A model generated the notes under the pieces. That model made no database searches. It was not told the origin of the DNA and saw only the letters and a program-made list of their open reading frames with translations. Shown here in pieces: positions 44,195-53,430 of a stretch of DNA of 64,000 nt; position 1 is the stretch's first letter, and each line of letters opens with the position of its first letter. This stretch comes from Micrococcus sp. 2A. Lineage in GTDB: Bacteria > Actinomycetota > Actinomycetes > Actinomycetales > Micrococcaceae. The stretch spans positions 2,480,001 through 2,544,000 of the forward strand of contig NZ_CP154351.1 of NCBI RefSeq assembly GCF_039519235.1, read 5' to 3'. A program made the translations under genes and the position numbers.

Positions 44195-47056
44195 GTGACC
44201 GACCACCCAGGCACGCCGACCGCCACCGCCCATCCCGTCCCGTGGACGCGGACCACCGCAGCCGAGGCCCTCGCGCACTTCGGCGTGGACGGCCAGGTGG
44301 GGCTGAGCTCCGCCGAGGTCCTCCGCCGCCGCGCGGAGCACGGCGCCAACGAGCTCGAGGCCTCGGCCGCCGAGTCGTCCTGGCGCCGATTCCTGAGGCA
44401 GTTCGCCGATCCGCTGATCCACCTGCTGGCCGCCGCCGTCGTGATCTCCGTGGTGGCCTGGTTCTTCGAGGGCGCGCACGGCGCCCCCGTGGACGCGATC
44501 GTGATCGCCGTGATCATCGTGTTCAACGCGGTCCTGGGCTACGTGCAGGAGGCGCGCGCCGCGGACGCGGTGGCCGCGCTGCAGGGGATGGCGGCGGTGA
44601 TGGCCACGGTGGTCCGTGACGGCCGCACCGTGCAGGTGCCGGCCGTCGACGTCGTCCCCGGGGACGTGCTCGCGCTCGCCGAGGGCGACTCCGTGGCCGC
44701 CGACGCCCGCCTGATCGCCTCCTCCTCCCTGCACATCGCCGAGGCCGCGCTGACGGGCGAGTCCGCCCCGGTCGGCAAGGGCCCGGCCCCGATCCCGGGC
44801 GAGGTCAGCCTCGGCGACCGGGCGAACATGGTCCACAAGGGCACGGCTGTGACGCAGGGCGTGGGCACCGCGGTGGTCACCGCCACGGGCATGGAGACCG
44901 AGATGGGGCACATCGCGCGGCTGCTCAGCTCCACCGAGAAGAAGGCCACTCCGCTCACGCGGGAGATCGACGCCCTCGGCCGCACGCTGGGGATCGCCGT
45001 CATCGGGATCGCGGTGGTGGTGATGGCGGCGATCGCGATGACGAGCGGCATCCACTCCGTGCGCGAGGCGGTGGACGTGCTGATCGTGGGCGTCTCGCTC
45101 GCCGTCGCCGCGGTGCCGGAGGGGCTGCCCGCCATCCTGTCCGTGGTCCTCTCCCTCGGCGTGACGGCCATGAGCCGGCGCAACGCGATCGTGAAGAACC
45201 TCTCCTCCGTGGAGACGCTGGGCTCCGCCTCCGTGATCTGCTCCGACAAGACCGGCACCCTCACCCGCAACGAGATGACCCTGCAGGCCGTCCGCGCCCC
45301 CTCCGGGCAGGCCCGCCTCAGCGGCGTGGGCTACGCGCCGGAGGGCCGCGTGCTCCTGGACGACGGCGTCGACCTGCTCGCCGCCGACGCCGCGCACCCC
45401 CTGCGCGAGGAGGGCGTCGCGCTGCTGTGCGGCGGCTCGCTCGCCTCCAATGCCGAGGTGCGCCGGGACGACGACGGCGCCTGGTCCGTGCTGGGCGACC
45501 CCACGGAGGCCGCGTTCGTGGTGGCCGAGCGCAAGGCCGGCCTCGAGGAGGCCCGCGCCGCGCGCTTCACCCGGGTGGCCGAGGCGCCGTTCACGTCCGA
45601 GCGCAAGATGATGTCGGTCGTCGTGACGGACGGAGAGCGGGACGGCGCCCCCCTGCTCGTCGCGAAGGGCGCGCCGGACGTGCTGCTCCAGCACTGCACC
45701 CGCGTGCGCAGGGGTGACGAGGTGCTCGCGCTCGGGGAGCCCGACCGCGCCTCGGCGGCGCGCGACGTGCAGGAGCTCTCCGACCAGGCGCTGCGCACCC
45801 TCGCGGTGGCGTACCGCGGCCTCGAGCCCGCCGAGCTCGAGGCCGCCCGGGCGGCGGACGGGACCCTCGACGGCGAGGCCCTGCGCGGCCTCGAGAAGGA
45901 GCTCGTGTTCGTGGGCACCGCCGGGATCATCGACCCGGCCCGCGCCGAGGCCGCCGACGCCGTCGCCACCGCCCGCGGCGCCGGGATCCGGGTGGTCATG
46001 ATCACGGGCGACCACCCGGCCACCGCGCTGCGGATCGCCCAGGAGCTGGGCATCGCCGAGCCCGGCCACCGCGCCCTCTCCGGGCCGGAGCTCGAGGCGA
46101 TGGACGCCGAGCAGCTGCGCGCCGCCGTGCGGGGCGTGGCCGTCTACGCGCGCGTCTCCCCCGAGCACAAGCTGCGGATCATCGGTGCGCTGCAGGCCGA
46201 CGGGGCCATCGTCTCCATGACCGGCGACGGCGTGAACGACGCGCCGGCCCTCAAGAAGGCGGACATCGGCGTGGCCATGGGCATCACGGGCACCGAGGTG
46301 TCCAAGGAGGCCGCGGACATGATCCTGGCCGACGACGACTTCGCCACGATCGTTGCCGCCGTGCGGCAGGGCCGGGTGATCTTCGAGAACATCAAGAAGT
46401 TCCTGCGCTACCTGCTCTCGTCCAACACGGGCGAGGTGCTCACCATGTTCTTCGGCGTGATGCTCGCGGGGTTCCTCGGCCTGACCGGGCACGGGTCCGG
46501 CGTGGTGGTGCCGCTGCTGGCCACGCAGATCCTGTGGGTCAACCTCGTGACGGACTCCGCGCCCGCCCTCGCCATGGGGATCGACGCGGAGGGCGACGAC
46601 GTGATGGCCCGCCCGCCGCGCCGGGCGACCGACCGCGTGATCGACCGCCGCATGTGGGGCGGGATCCTCACGATCGGCGCCGTGATGGCCGCGGTCACCC
46701 TCCTGGCCCTGGACAGCCAGCTCCCGGGCGGCCTGCTGGCCGGCTCCGGCACCGTGGTGGACGCCCAGACCTGCGCGTTCACCACGCTCGTGCTCGCGCA
46801 GCTCTTCAACGCCCTGAACTCCCGCTCCGAGACCACCTCCGCCTTCCACCGCATGTTCCACAACCGCTGGCTGTGGGCGGCGATCGCCTTCGGCGTGCTC
46901 TCCCAGGTGCTCGTGGTGCACGTGCCGTTCCTGCAGACCGCGTTCGGCACCACGGCGCTGGATGCCGGCCAGTGGCTGATGTGCCTCGGCCTGGCCTCCG
47001 TGGTGCTGTGGTTCGACGAGCTGCGGAAGCTGGTGCTGCGGGCCCGCGGGGCGTGA
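44195..47056 (+). CDS. Cation-transporting P-type ATPase (P2 type)
   Basis: A 953-aa P-type ATPase with the P2-type layout: N-terminal cation ATPase domain, actuator (LTGESAPVGK), M4 motif PEGLPAIL, phosphorylation site CSDKTGTLTRN (Asp351), nucleotide domain, hinge MTGDGVNDAPALKKADIGVAMG and a six-helix C-terminal bundle. PEGLPAIL is shared by Ca2+ and Na+/K+ pumps of groups P2A and P2D. No heavy-metal-binding N-terminal domain is present. Ca2+ or Na+ export is likely. The GTG start has GAGGGAG upstream. Confidence 0.9.
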   Translation: MTDHPGTPTATAHPVPWTRTTAAEALAHFGVDGQVGLSSAEVLRRRAEHGANELEASAAESSWRRFLRQFADPLIHLLAAAVVISVVAWFFEGAHGAPVDAIVIAVIIVFNAVLGYVQEARAADAVAALQGMAAVMATVVRDGRTVQVPAVDVVPGDVLALAEGDSVAADARLIASSSLHIAEAALTGESAPVGKGPAPIPGEVSLGDRANMVHKGTAVTQGVGTAVVTATGMETEMGHIARLLSSTEKKATPLTREIDALGRTLGIAVIGIAVVVMAAIAMTSGIHSVREAVDVLIVGVSLAVAAVPEGLPAILSVVLSLGVTAMSRRNAIVKNLSSVETLGSASVICSDKTGTLTRNEMTLQAVRAPSGQARLSGVGYAPEGRVLLDDGVDLLAADAAHPLREEGVALLCGGSLASNAEVRRDDDGAWSVLGDPTEAAFVVAERKAGLEEARAARFTRVAEAPFTSERKMMSVVVTDGERDGAPLLVAKGAPDVLLQHCTRVRRGDEVLALGEPDRASAARDVQELSDQALRTLAVAYRGLEPAELEAARAADGTLDGEALRGLEKELVFVGTAGIIDPARAEAADAVATARGAGIRVVMITGDHPATALRIAQELGIAEPGHRALSGPELEAMDAEQLRAAVRGVAVYARVSPEHKLRIIGALQADGAIVSMTGDGVNDAPALKKADIGVAMGITGTEVSKEAADMILADDDFATIVAAVRQGRVIFENIKKFLRYLLSSNTGEVLTMFFGVMLAGFLGLTGHGSGVVVPLLATQILWVNLVTDSAPALAMGIDAEGDDVMARPPRRATDRVIDRRMWGGILTIGAVMAAVTLLALDSQLPGGLLAGSGTVVDAQTCAFTTLVLAQLFNALNSRSETTSAFHRMFHNRWLWAAIAFGVLSQVLVVHVPFLQTAFGTTALDAGQWLMCLGLASVVLWFDELRKLVLRARGA

Positions 47057-47063
47057 GGACGGG

Positions 47064-47081
47064 GCGGCCCCGACGGGCCGC
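47064..47081. terminator. Hairpin between converging ATPase and epimerase genes
   Basis: A 7-bp stem GCGGCCC / GGGCCGC with a 4-nt loop, 8 bp after the ATPase stop. Confidence 0.45.
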
Positions 47082-47106
47082 TGAGGCCGGGCGCAGGCGG
47101 CGGCCG

Positions 47107-48267
47107 TCACATCGTGGGCGGGTCGTCCTCTGCGCACAGCCGCTCCAGCCCCAGGCCGGGCCCGCCCGTGAGGCGCAGCGTGCCGTCGTCGGTGAAGCCG
47201 CCGGCCGGCAGCGGCGAGGCGAACCACGCGGGCGGATCCAGGTCCACCATGGCGATCGCCGGGTGGGCGAACGCGAGGTGCGCCCCGGCGGCGATCCCGA
47301 TGCGCGGCTCCATCATTGCGCCGACCATGCAGGTCAGCCCGGCCTCGGCGGCCAGGTCCGCCACGGCCAGGGCCTCCCCCAGCCCGCCGGTCTTGGCGAG
47401 CTTGATGTTGAGCATGTCCGCAGCGCCGGCGTCGATGATCCGGCGCGCGTCGTCGGGGCCCCAGACGGCCTCGTCCGCCATGACCGGGAACGGGCTCTCG
47501 GCCCGCACGCGGGCCAGGCCGGCGAGGTCGTCGCGCGCCACGGGCTGCTCGACGAGGTCGATCGGCAGGCCGTCCGCGGCGAACCGGGCGAGCACGCGCA
47601 CAGCCTCGTCCGGGGTCCAGCCCTGGTTGGCGTCGATCCGCAGGCGCGCGCCGGGCGCGGCCTCGACGACGGCAGCCAGACGCTCCCGGTCCTGCTCGGC
47701 GTCCCGGCCGAGCTTGATCTTGAGGATCCCATAGCCGTCCGCCGCCGCCTCGCGGGCGTGGCCCGCCATGACCGCGGGCTCCTCGAGAGAGACGGTCATG
47801 TCCGAGGCGATTCCGGCGGCCGGGTCCAGGCGCACGCCGCACGGCGCCCCCAGCAGCTCCACGAGCGGGACGCCGAGGGCGCGCGCAAGGGCGTCGTGCA
47901 CCGCGACGTCGACGGCGGCCCGCGCGCTCGAGGCGCCCGGGACGACCCCGCGTGCCAGGGCGGCGAGCTCGTCCGGGGTGCCGGACACCCCCTCGAGGGC
48001 GGCCCGGATCGGCCCGTTGACGGCCGCGAGGATGGTCTCGGCGCTCTCGCCCGTGACCGCCACGGTCTCGGCCGCGGAGCCCTGCCCGACGACGCCGGCC
48101 ACCTCCCCCGGACCGCCCGCGAGGGTCACGTCCACGGCCACGTAGGCCACGGCCTCCGTGCGGCGCTGCGCCGTCACGAACGGGCGCAGCAGACGGCTGG
48201 CGTGGAGGTGCGCCCGCACCGAGGCGACGGTGACGGGAGAGGTGCGCGCGGCGTCGTCATGCGCCAT
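47107..48267 (-). CDS. Dipeptide epimerase-like enolase superfamily enzyme
   Basis: A 386-aa enzyme of the muconate-lactonizing subgroup. It has the KxK catalytic pair in GILKIKLG, metal ligands in LRIDANQGW, LVEQP and MADEAVWG, and the second-face lysine in NIKLAKTGG. The MVDLDPP segment resembles the D-x-D substrate motif of dipeptide epimerases such as L-Ala-D/L-Glu epimerase. It would epimerise dipeptides freed from peptidoglycan. Its start overlaps the stop of the DUF819 permease by one base, so a linked uptake-and-processing role is plausible (inference). Confidence 0.85.
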   Translation of the reverse strand: MAHDDAARTSPVTVASVRAHLHASRLLRPFVTAQRRTEAVAYVAVDVTLAGGPGEVAGVVGQGSAAETVAVTGESAETILAAVNGPIRAALEGVSGTPDELAALARGVVPGASSARAAVDVAVHDALARALGVPLVELLGAPCGVRLDPAAGIASDMTVSLEEPAVMAGHAREAAADGYGILKIKLGRDAEQDRERLAAVVEAAPGARLRIDANQGWTPDEAVRVLARFAADGLPIDLVEQPVARDDLAGLARVRAESPFPVMADEAVWGPDDARRIIDAGAADMLNIKLAKTGGLGEALAVADLAAEAGLTCMVGAMMEPRIGIAAGAHLAFAHPAIAMVDLDPPAWFASPLPAGGFTDDGTLRLTGGPGLGLERLCAEDDPPTM

Positions 48268-49418
48268 CAGAGGCCCTGCATGATCTGAGCGCCGAGCAGG
48301 CCGACCCAGGTGCCCATGAGCGTGCCGATCAGGGCGAACAGGATGCCGACGGGCACGAGCTGGCGGCTGAAGGTGCCGGCCACAACGGGAGCGGAGGCAA
48401 TGCCGCCCACGTTGGCCACGGAGGCCACCACGATGGAGAAAAGCTCGGTGCGGGTGAGCTTCGCGTAGACCACCATGATGATCGCGTGGATCAGCAGCGT
48501 CACCACGCCGACCCCGAGGTACACCGGGGCCTGCGAGATGCCCGCGAAGTCGGAGCCGGTGGCGATCTGGCCTATCACGATGAACAGCATCAGGGTGCCG
48601 AGCTCCGCGGAGCCGGCCGCGCGCGCGAGCGGGGTCTGCGCGAAGATCAGACCGAGCACCGAGACGATGATGATGGTCCACGCGGTGGAGTTGATGAACG
48701 TGCCGACGGCGGGCAGGAGGCCGCCGATCCAGATGGCGAGGGTGGCGATGAGGATCGAGCCGAAGCCGAGGCCGGCCAGCGAGGTCACGGAGATCGGGCG
48801 CTTCTCCTCCTCGACCGCGGCGATGTGGCCGTCCAGGTAGCTCGCGTCCGCCTTGGTGAAGCGGTTGAACCGGTCCGAGAGCAGGACGGCGGAGAACATC
48901 AGCATGAGCCACACGGAGTAGACGACCGTGTCCGTGATGAGTGCGTAGCCGAAGATGTTCTCCGGCGCCTTCACGATGTCCTGCACGGCCACCATGTTGG
49001 CGCTGCCGCCCGTCCAGGAGCCCAAGAGCGCGCCGAGTGCCTTGCCCGACTCGGGGTCGAGGGCGCCGCGGAAGAGCAGGAACGCCAGGATCATGCCGAC
49101 CATGATGGACGCGGCGGTCACGAAGAAGGTCAGCAGCAGCTTGGGGCCGAGCGCCATGATCCGGCGCAGGTCGCAGCCGAGCAGCAGCAGGAAGATCATG
49201 GCGGGCAGCGCCACGTCCTTGAGCGCCTTGAGGGGCGCGCGGACGTCCTTGGCGTCGCCGAACACCCCGAGCGTGTTGAGCCCGGCGCAGATCAGGTACA
49301 TGAGCACCATGGCGGGGACGTACTTGAAGAACTTCCAGCCGGTCGTCTTCTCCAGCACGATCAGCAGGCCGGCGAGTCCGAGGACCACGCCGATCATGAG
49401 CAGGCCGTCGGTGATCAC
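48267..49418 (-). CDS. DUF819-family membrane protein
   Basis: A 383-aa protein with about ten to twelve hydrophobic helices. DUF819 features: LGALLGSWTGGSANMVAVQ and ASVANVGGIASAPVVAG, a duplicated GG-x-A pattern like that of carboxylate or peptide carriers. The GTG at 49418 has AAGGAGGGCCC directly upstream and was preferred to the farther ATG. It is coupled to the dipeptide epimerase. The transport substrate is not established for the family. Confidence 0.84.
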   Translation of the reverse strand: MITDGLLMIGVVLGLAGLLIVLEKTTGWKFFKYVPAMVLMYLICAGLNTLGVFGDAKDVRAPLKALKDVALPAMIFLLLLGCDLRRIMALGPKLLLTFFVTAASIMVGMILAFLLFRGALDPESGKALGALLGSWTGGSANMVAVQDIVKAPENIFGYALITDTVVYSVWLMLMFSAVLLSDRFNRFTKADASYLDGHIAAVEEEKRPISVTSLAGLGFGSILIATLAIWIGGLLPAVGTFINSTAWTIIIVSVLGLIFAQTPLARAAGSAELGTLMLFIVIGQIATGSDFAGISQAPVYLGVGVVTLLIHAIIMVVYAKLTRTELFSIVVASVANVGGIASAPVVAGTFSRQLVPVGILFALIGTLMGTWVGLLGAQIMQGL

Positions 49419-49561
49419 GGGCCCTCCTTGGGTGGGTGCGAGCGCACAGCGGCGCGGGGGGCAGTCGAGTGTGAGCCACGCGATGACGAGCATGGCTCAG
49501 GTCACAGTACCGGAGCCGGGCCCCGCGTCGGCGCGGCGGCGCGGCCCGCATACTGGGGGCC

Positions 49562-50392
49562 ATGCCCGTTCAGCGTCCTGCCGGCTCCCCCGCGCCCCGC
49601 ACCGTCCACCTCGGCACGTCCGGGGAGCTCGCCCGGATCCTGCCCGACGAGCACGACGACGGCTGGGTCCTCGAGATCGGCGGGGCCGTGCAGTCCCACG
49701 TGGACCTCGAGCACCCGGGGCGCATCCGGTACGAGTACCTGCGCCGGATGGCGAACGTGCTCGACGCCGCCTTCCCGGCGGGCGAGCCGGTCCGCGTGCT
49801 GCACCTGGGCGCCGGCGCGTTGACGCTGCCCCGGTACGTGCAGGCCACCCGGTCCGGCTCGGAGCAGACCGCGGTGGACCTGGACCGGGAGCTCGTGTCC
49901 TTCGTGCTCGCCGAGCTGCCCCTGCCGGCGGGCACGGACCTCGTCTCCGTGGTCGCGGACGCGCGGCTGGCCGCCGTCGACCTCGCGATGGACGGGGAGC
50001 GGTTCGACGCCGTCGTGCTGGACATCGGCACCGGTGAGGACGGTGCCGAGCACCTGCGCGGGGCCGTGTTCTACGGGGAGCTGCTCGAGCTGCTGACGGC
50101 GGGCGGGGTGCTGCTGGTGAACATCGGCGACGACGCCGGCCTGGGCTTCCTGGGCGCCGAGCTGGGCGCCCTCGAGGAGGCTGCCGCCGAGGCCGGGGTG
50201 CCCGGCCCGTGGACGCTCGCGGACCAGGGGATGCTGGAGCGCCTGGACTGGGGCAACGTCGTGCTGGCCGCGGGGGCGCCGCTGGGAGAGGCCGGCTGCA
50301 CGGAGCGCCTCGCCGCGGCGGGGCCGCATCCGGCGGCCGTGCTGGACCCGGCGGAGTCGGCCGCGCTGGCCTCCCGCATCCGTCGCGCCTGA
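49562..50392 (+). CDS. Spermidine synthase-like SAM-binding protein
   Basis: A 276-aa protein of the SpeE/polyamine aminopropyltransferase-like methyltransferase family. It has RVLHLGAGALTLPRYVQ (nucleotide loop), AVDLDRELVSF and FDAVVLDIGTGEDGAEHL. No polyamine-specific GGGDG motif is present, so it may be a methyltransferase with other function. CATACT lies 7 nt before the ATG, one base off TANNNT. Confidence 0.8.
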   Translation: MPVQRPAGSPAPRTVHLGTSGELARILPDEHDDGWVLEIGGAVQSHVDLEHPGRIRYEYLRRMANVLDAAFPAGEPVRVLHLGAGALTLPRYVQATRSGSEQTAVDLDRELVSFVLAELPLPAGTDLVSVVADARLAAVDLAMDGERFDAVVLDIGTGEDGAEHLRGAVFYGELLELLTAGGVLLVNIGDDAGLGFLGAELGALEEAAAEAGVPGPWTLADQGMLERLDWGNVVLAAGAPLGEAGCTERLAAAGPHPAAVLDPAESAALASRIRRA

Positions 50393-50407
50393 GGGCGGGC
50401 GCGGTGC

Positions 50408-50917
50408 TCAGGGCCGGGGGTCCTCCGCACCGGGGCCCGCCTGCGGCCGGGGCCACGGGTGACCCCGGCGCTCCTCCGCCCCCTCGTTGAAACGACGCAG
50501 GAGCCTGCTGAACTCGACGACGTCCTCGGCGGGCCAGGAGGAGACGATCTGCGCCACGTTGTCCGCGCGGGAGCTCAGCTCCGCGGCGAGGCGGGCGCGT
50601 CCCTCCTCCGTGGGACGGTGCAGCCGGGCGGAGCCGCCGTCGGGGTCCGCCACCCGCTCGACGAGGCCGGCCTTCATGGCGGCGGCCACCTGCCGGTGGA
50701 CGGTGGAGACGTCGAGGTCGAAGGCCTCGGCCAGCTCGGCGACGCTCATGGCCCCGCCCGCCTCCAGGCGGGCCAGCAGCACGGTGGCGCTGCGCTCCAG
50801 CGCGCTCGACCGGCCGTAGGGGGCCACCCCCTGCGTGGCCACCCGCAGCAGGAGCATGTGCTCGTACATGATCCCGCGGACCGGGTCGGCCCACGCCCCC
50901 TCAGATGATTGCATCAT
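50408..50917 (-). CDS. MarR-family repressor
   Basis: A 169-aa winged-helix regulator with MSVAELAEAFDLDVSTVHRQ as recognition region and DPDGGSARLHRPTEEG as the wing. The first of two adjacent ATGs (50917) has TAGCAT at 50925-50930 precisely 7 nt upstream. It is divergent from an MFS efflux gene with only 24 bp between the two start codons. Two perfect palindromes cover both starts. It should repress itself and the pump. Confidence 0.88.
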   Translation of the reverse strand: MMQSSEGAWADPVRGIMYEHMLLLRVATQGVAPYGRSSALERSATVLLARLEAGGAMSVAELAEAFDLDVSTVHRQVAAAMKAGLVERVADPDGGSARLHRPTEEGRARLAAELSSRADNVAQIVSSWPAEDVVEFSRLLRRFNEGAEERRGHPWPRPQAGPGAEDPRP

Positions 50918-50947
50918 GCAAACGATGCTACCTTTTGCATCATGCAA
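50909..50947. promoter_or_regulatory. Twin 13-bp palindromic operators over divergent leaderless promoters
   Basis: TTGCATCATGCAA occurs at 50909-50921 and again at 50935-50947, each a perfect palindrome about the central C, 26 bp apart. The -10 boxes TAGCAT (minus, 50925-50930) and TACCTT (plus, 50929-50934) lie back to back between them and share the TA at 50929-50930. Both start codons lie inside the palindromes. Confidence 0.8.
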
Positions 50948-52234
50948 ATCGCCGAGCAGGAACGCATCGCCTCCCCCACCTTCGTGCTCGCGTGGGTGGT
51001 CTCCTTCCTCCAGTTCGTCGTGTTCTACGCGCTCGTCACCACCATGGCCCTCTACGCCGTGCGCCAGTTCGCGGCATCCGAGGCCGGTGCGGGGCTCGCG
51101 TCGAGCTCCTTCGTCATCGGAGCCACGCTCGCCCGGATCGTCACCGGCCACGTGGTGGACCGGTTCGGCCGCCGTCGGGTCCTGCTGGTCGCGCTCGCCG
51201 TCGTCGTGGTCTCGTGCGCGCTGTACCTGCCGGCCTCGTCCCTGCCGGCACTCATCGTCGTGCGCATGCTGCACGGTGCGGCCTACGCGTTCGCCAGCAC
51301 GGCCGTGATGGCCGCGGCGCAGTCCGCCATCCCGGCCTCCCGACGCGCGGAGGGCACGGGCATCCTGGCCCTGGGCACCACGCTCGCCACCGCGATCGGC
51401 CCCGCCCTGGGCCTCTTCCTCGTCGGCTCGGCCGGCTACGGATGGCTGTTCTGGACCACGCTCGGCGTGACCGCGGCCAGCCTGCTCCTCGCCCTCGCCC
51501 TGGGCGAGCACCCCGCGGCCGCCCCGGCACCGGTCCCGGCACCGGACCCGGCCCCGGCCGGCGTGGACCACGGCGAGGCCCTCACCCCGGGCGAGAAGGG
51601 CGCGAGCGAGGTGCCCGTCGAGCATCCGGCGCCCGCGGTCGGCTTCCGCCTGCGCTCCGTGCTGCACCCGGCGGTGGTGCCGATCGCCGGGTTCATGCTC
51701 ATCGTGGGCCTGGCCTACTCCGGGGTCATCACCTACCTCGACGCCTACTCCGTGGACCGCGGGCTCACGGCCGGAGCGGGGTTCTTCTTCCTCGCCTACG
51801 CGGCCGCCATGCTGCTGATGCGCCTGACCCTCGGCACGGTGCAGGACCGCCGCGGCGACGACGTCGTGGTGTACCCCGCGCTGGTCTGCTTCCTCGCCGC
51901 GCTGCTGCTGCTGGCGACTGCCACGCAGGACTGGCAGGTGGTGGTGGCCGGCGCTCTGAGCGGCCTGGGCTACGGCACGCTCATGCCGGCGGCGCAGGCG
52001 ATCGCCGTCAACGCCGTGCCGGCCCACCAGCTCGGCGCCGGCATCTCCACGCTCATGCTGTTCGCCGACGTCGGCCTGGGCCTGGGGCCGGTCGCCCTCG
52101 GCGGGCTCGTGGCCGCGGCCGGCTACGGGGCGATGTACGCCGTGCTCGCGGCGGCACTCGTGGTCGGCTGCGTGTACTACTTCGCGGTGCACGGCCGGAA
52201 GCACGGCCGGAACGGGACCGCCGCCGCCCGCTGA
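50942..52234 (+). CDS. MFS efflux transporter
   Basis: A 430-aa, twelve-helix major facilitator. Motif A-like loop GHVVDRFGRRRVLLV after helix 2; the middle loop is Pro/Ala-rich (PAPVPAPDPAPAG). The second half has ITYLDAYSVDRGL and MRLTLGTVQDRRGDD. TACCTT stands 7 nt before the ATG, so the mRNA should be leaderless, and the ATG is inside an operator palindrome. It is probably a drug or metabolite exporter controlled by the divergent MarR. Confidence 0.88.
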   Translation: MQIAEQERIASPTFVLAWVVSFLQFVVFYALVTTMALYAVRQFAASEAGAGLASSSFVIGATLARIVTGHVVDRFGRRRVLLVALAVVVVSCALYLPASSLPALIVVRMLHGAAYAFASTAVMAAAQSAIPASRRAEGTGILALGTTLATAIGPALGLFLVGSAGYGWLFWTTLGVTAASLLLALALGEHPAAAPAPVPAPDPAPAGVDHGEALTPGEKGASEVPVEHPAPAVGFRLRSVLHPAVVPIAGFMLIVGLAYSGVITYLDAYSVDRGLTAGAGFFFLAYAAAMLLMRLTLGTVQDRRGDDVVVYPALVCFLAALLLLATATQDWQVVVAGALSGLGYGTLMPAAQAIAVNAVPAHQLGAGISTLMLFADVGLGLGPVALGGLVAAAGYGAMYAVLAAALVVGCVYYFAVHGRKHGRNGTAAAR

Positions 52235-52265
52235 GGCGGCTCGACGGCCCGGGCGCCAGGACGGC

Positions 52266-52976
52266 TCAGTGCTCGTGGTCGGGGCGCAGCGCGGTGCAGA
52301 CGCACGCCCGATTGCCGTCGGCGTCCTCGATCACCCAGAACGAGGGCGCGGAGGCGTCGCTGAGCAGAGTGGCCCCGGCGTCGAGGGCGGCCTGCAGGCG
52401 GGCCTCCGCCTCCTCCGGGGCCACCCACACGTCCAGGTGCCAGCGCTGCTCCACCTCGGGGGCGGGCAGGGCGTGCTCCCCGGTGGAAGCCTCGCCCTCC
52501 GGGCCCTGCCACCACATCGACGGCGTCTGCCCGCTCGGGTCGGCGAGGTCGCCGTCCCCCGTGACATCGGCGCCGAACAGCGCCGCGTAGATCCGCGCCT
52601 GGGCCGCCCCGCGCGCGGTGTCGAGGGCGAGCTCCAGCTGGGTCAGGCCGGCGACGTCGGCGCGCACGCCCAGCTCCCGGGCGATCCCGCTGATGCGCCG
52701 GGCCATGCGCAGGTCGCGGGAGGTGACCCCGCCGACGTCGTGGCTGGCGAGTGTGAGCACCACGTCCGTATAGGTGAGCGTGAGCTCGGGGTGGTGGTCG
52801 GCGTCCTGCGCCGCGGCGCCGATCCGGGCGGCGAGCTCGAGGCCGGTGGCGTAGTCCGCCGGGGTGAAGCGCGCCTTGAGGCGGCCGGCGAGCAGGCGCC
52901 AGTCCTCCAGGCCGGCGTCGGCCACCTCGGCGGTGCGCAGGAGGCGGCGGGGGTCCGTGACGGGGGTCTCACTCAT
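52266..52976 (-). CDS. Pterin-4a-carbinolamine dehydratase domain fused to a VOC domain
   Basis: A 236-aa two-domain protein. Residues about 10-105 match PCD/DCoH: DADHHPELTLTYTDVVLTLASHDVGGVTSRD contains the catalytic HHPE and the distal His (quoted key parts HHPEL and SHDVGG). Residues about 110-236 form a VOC (glyoxalase/bleomycin-resistance-like) domain ending FWVIEDADGNRACVCT. The fusion is known in actinobacteria. The reaction is not proven. A CACGAT hexamer sits 6 nt upstream of the ATG. Confidence 0.83.
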   Translation of the reverse strand: MSETPVTDPRRLLRTAEVADAGLEDWRLLAGRLKARFTPADYATGLELAARIGAAAQDADHHPELTLTYTDVVLTLASHDVGGVTSRDLRMARRISGIARELGVRADVAGLTQLELALDTARGAAQARIYAALFGADVTGDGDLADPSGQTPSMWWQGPEGEASTGEHALPAPEVEQRWHLDVWVAPEEAEARLQAALDAGATLLSDASAPSFWVIEDADGNRACVCTALRPDHEH

Positions 52977-53025
52977 GACGTCATCGTGCCACCGGGAGGT
53001 GGCCCCGGAGGAGACTGGGGGCACC

Positions 53026-53430
53026 ATGGATCGCGTGAGCACCCTTCCCCCGACCTCCGCACGACGTCGGGCCGCCCTGGCGTGCGCCGCGGCCCTCGTG
53101 CTGGTGCTGGGACTCGGCGTCCGCCTCCTGCTCCACGGCGCGTGGACCGGGCCCGCCGGCGACGCCCTCTATGCGGTGCTCGTGTACCTCGTGGTGGCGT
53201 TCGTGCTGCCGCGGCAGAGATCCCTCACGGTGGGCGGCGTCGCGTTCGCGGCCTGCGCGGCGATCGAGCTGTTCCAGCTCACGGGCCTGCCCGTGGCGTG
53301 GGCGCAGGCCTTCCCACTGGTGCGGCTGGTGCTGGGGACGACGTTCGTGGCGGGCGACCTGCTGCTCTACGCGCTCGGCTGCGCGGCGGCCGCCCTGGCT
53401 GACGCGGGGGTGCGGGCGCGTCGACGGTGA
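53026..53430 (+). CDS. DUF2809 membrane protein
   Basis: A 134-aa protein with about four hydrophobic helices. The GPAGDALYAVLVYLVVAFVL and AIELFQLTGL segments are typical of DUF2809. The ATG is not preceded by a Shine-Dalgarno. The 3' end (ADAGVRARRR) lies in the first unit of a 28-bp tandem repeat, so the C-terminus may vary with copy number. Function unknown. Confidence 0.78.
   Translation: MDRVSTLPPTSARRRAALACAAALVLVLGLGVRLLLHGAWTGPAGDALYAVLVYLVVAFVLPRQRSLTVGGVAFAACAAIELFQLTGLPVAWAQAFPLVRLVLGTTFVAGDLLLYALGCAAAALADAGVRARRR

Noticed and set aside
44069..47056. Minus-strand open frame opposite the P-type ATPase
   Set aside because: It is antisense shadow of a gene with all P-type ATPase motifs in order.
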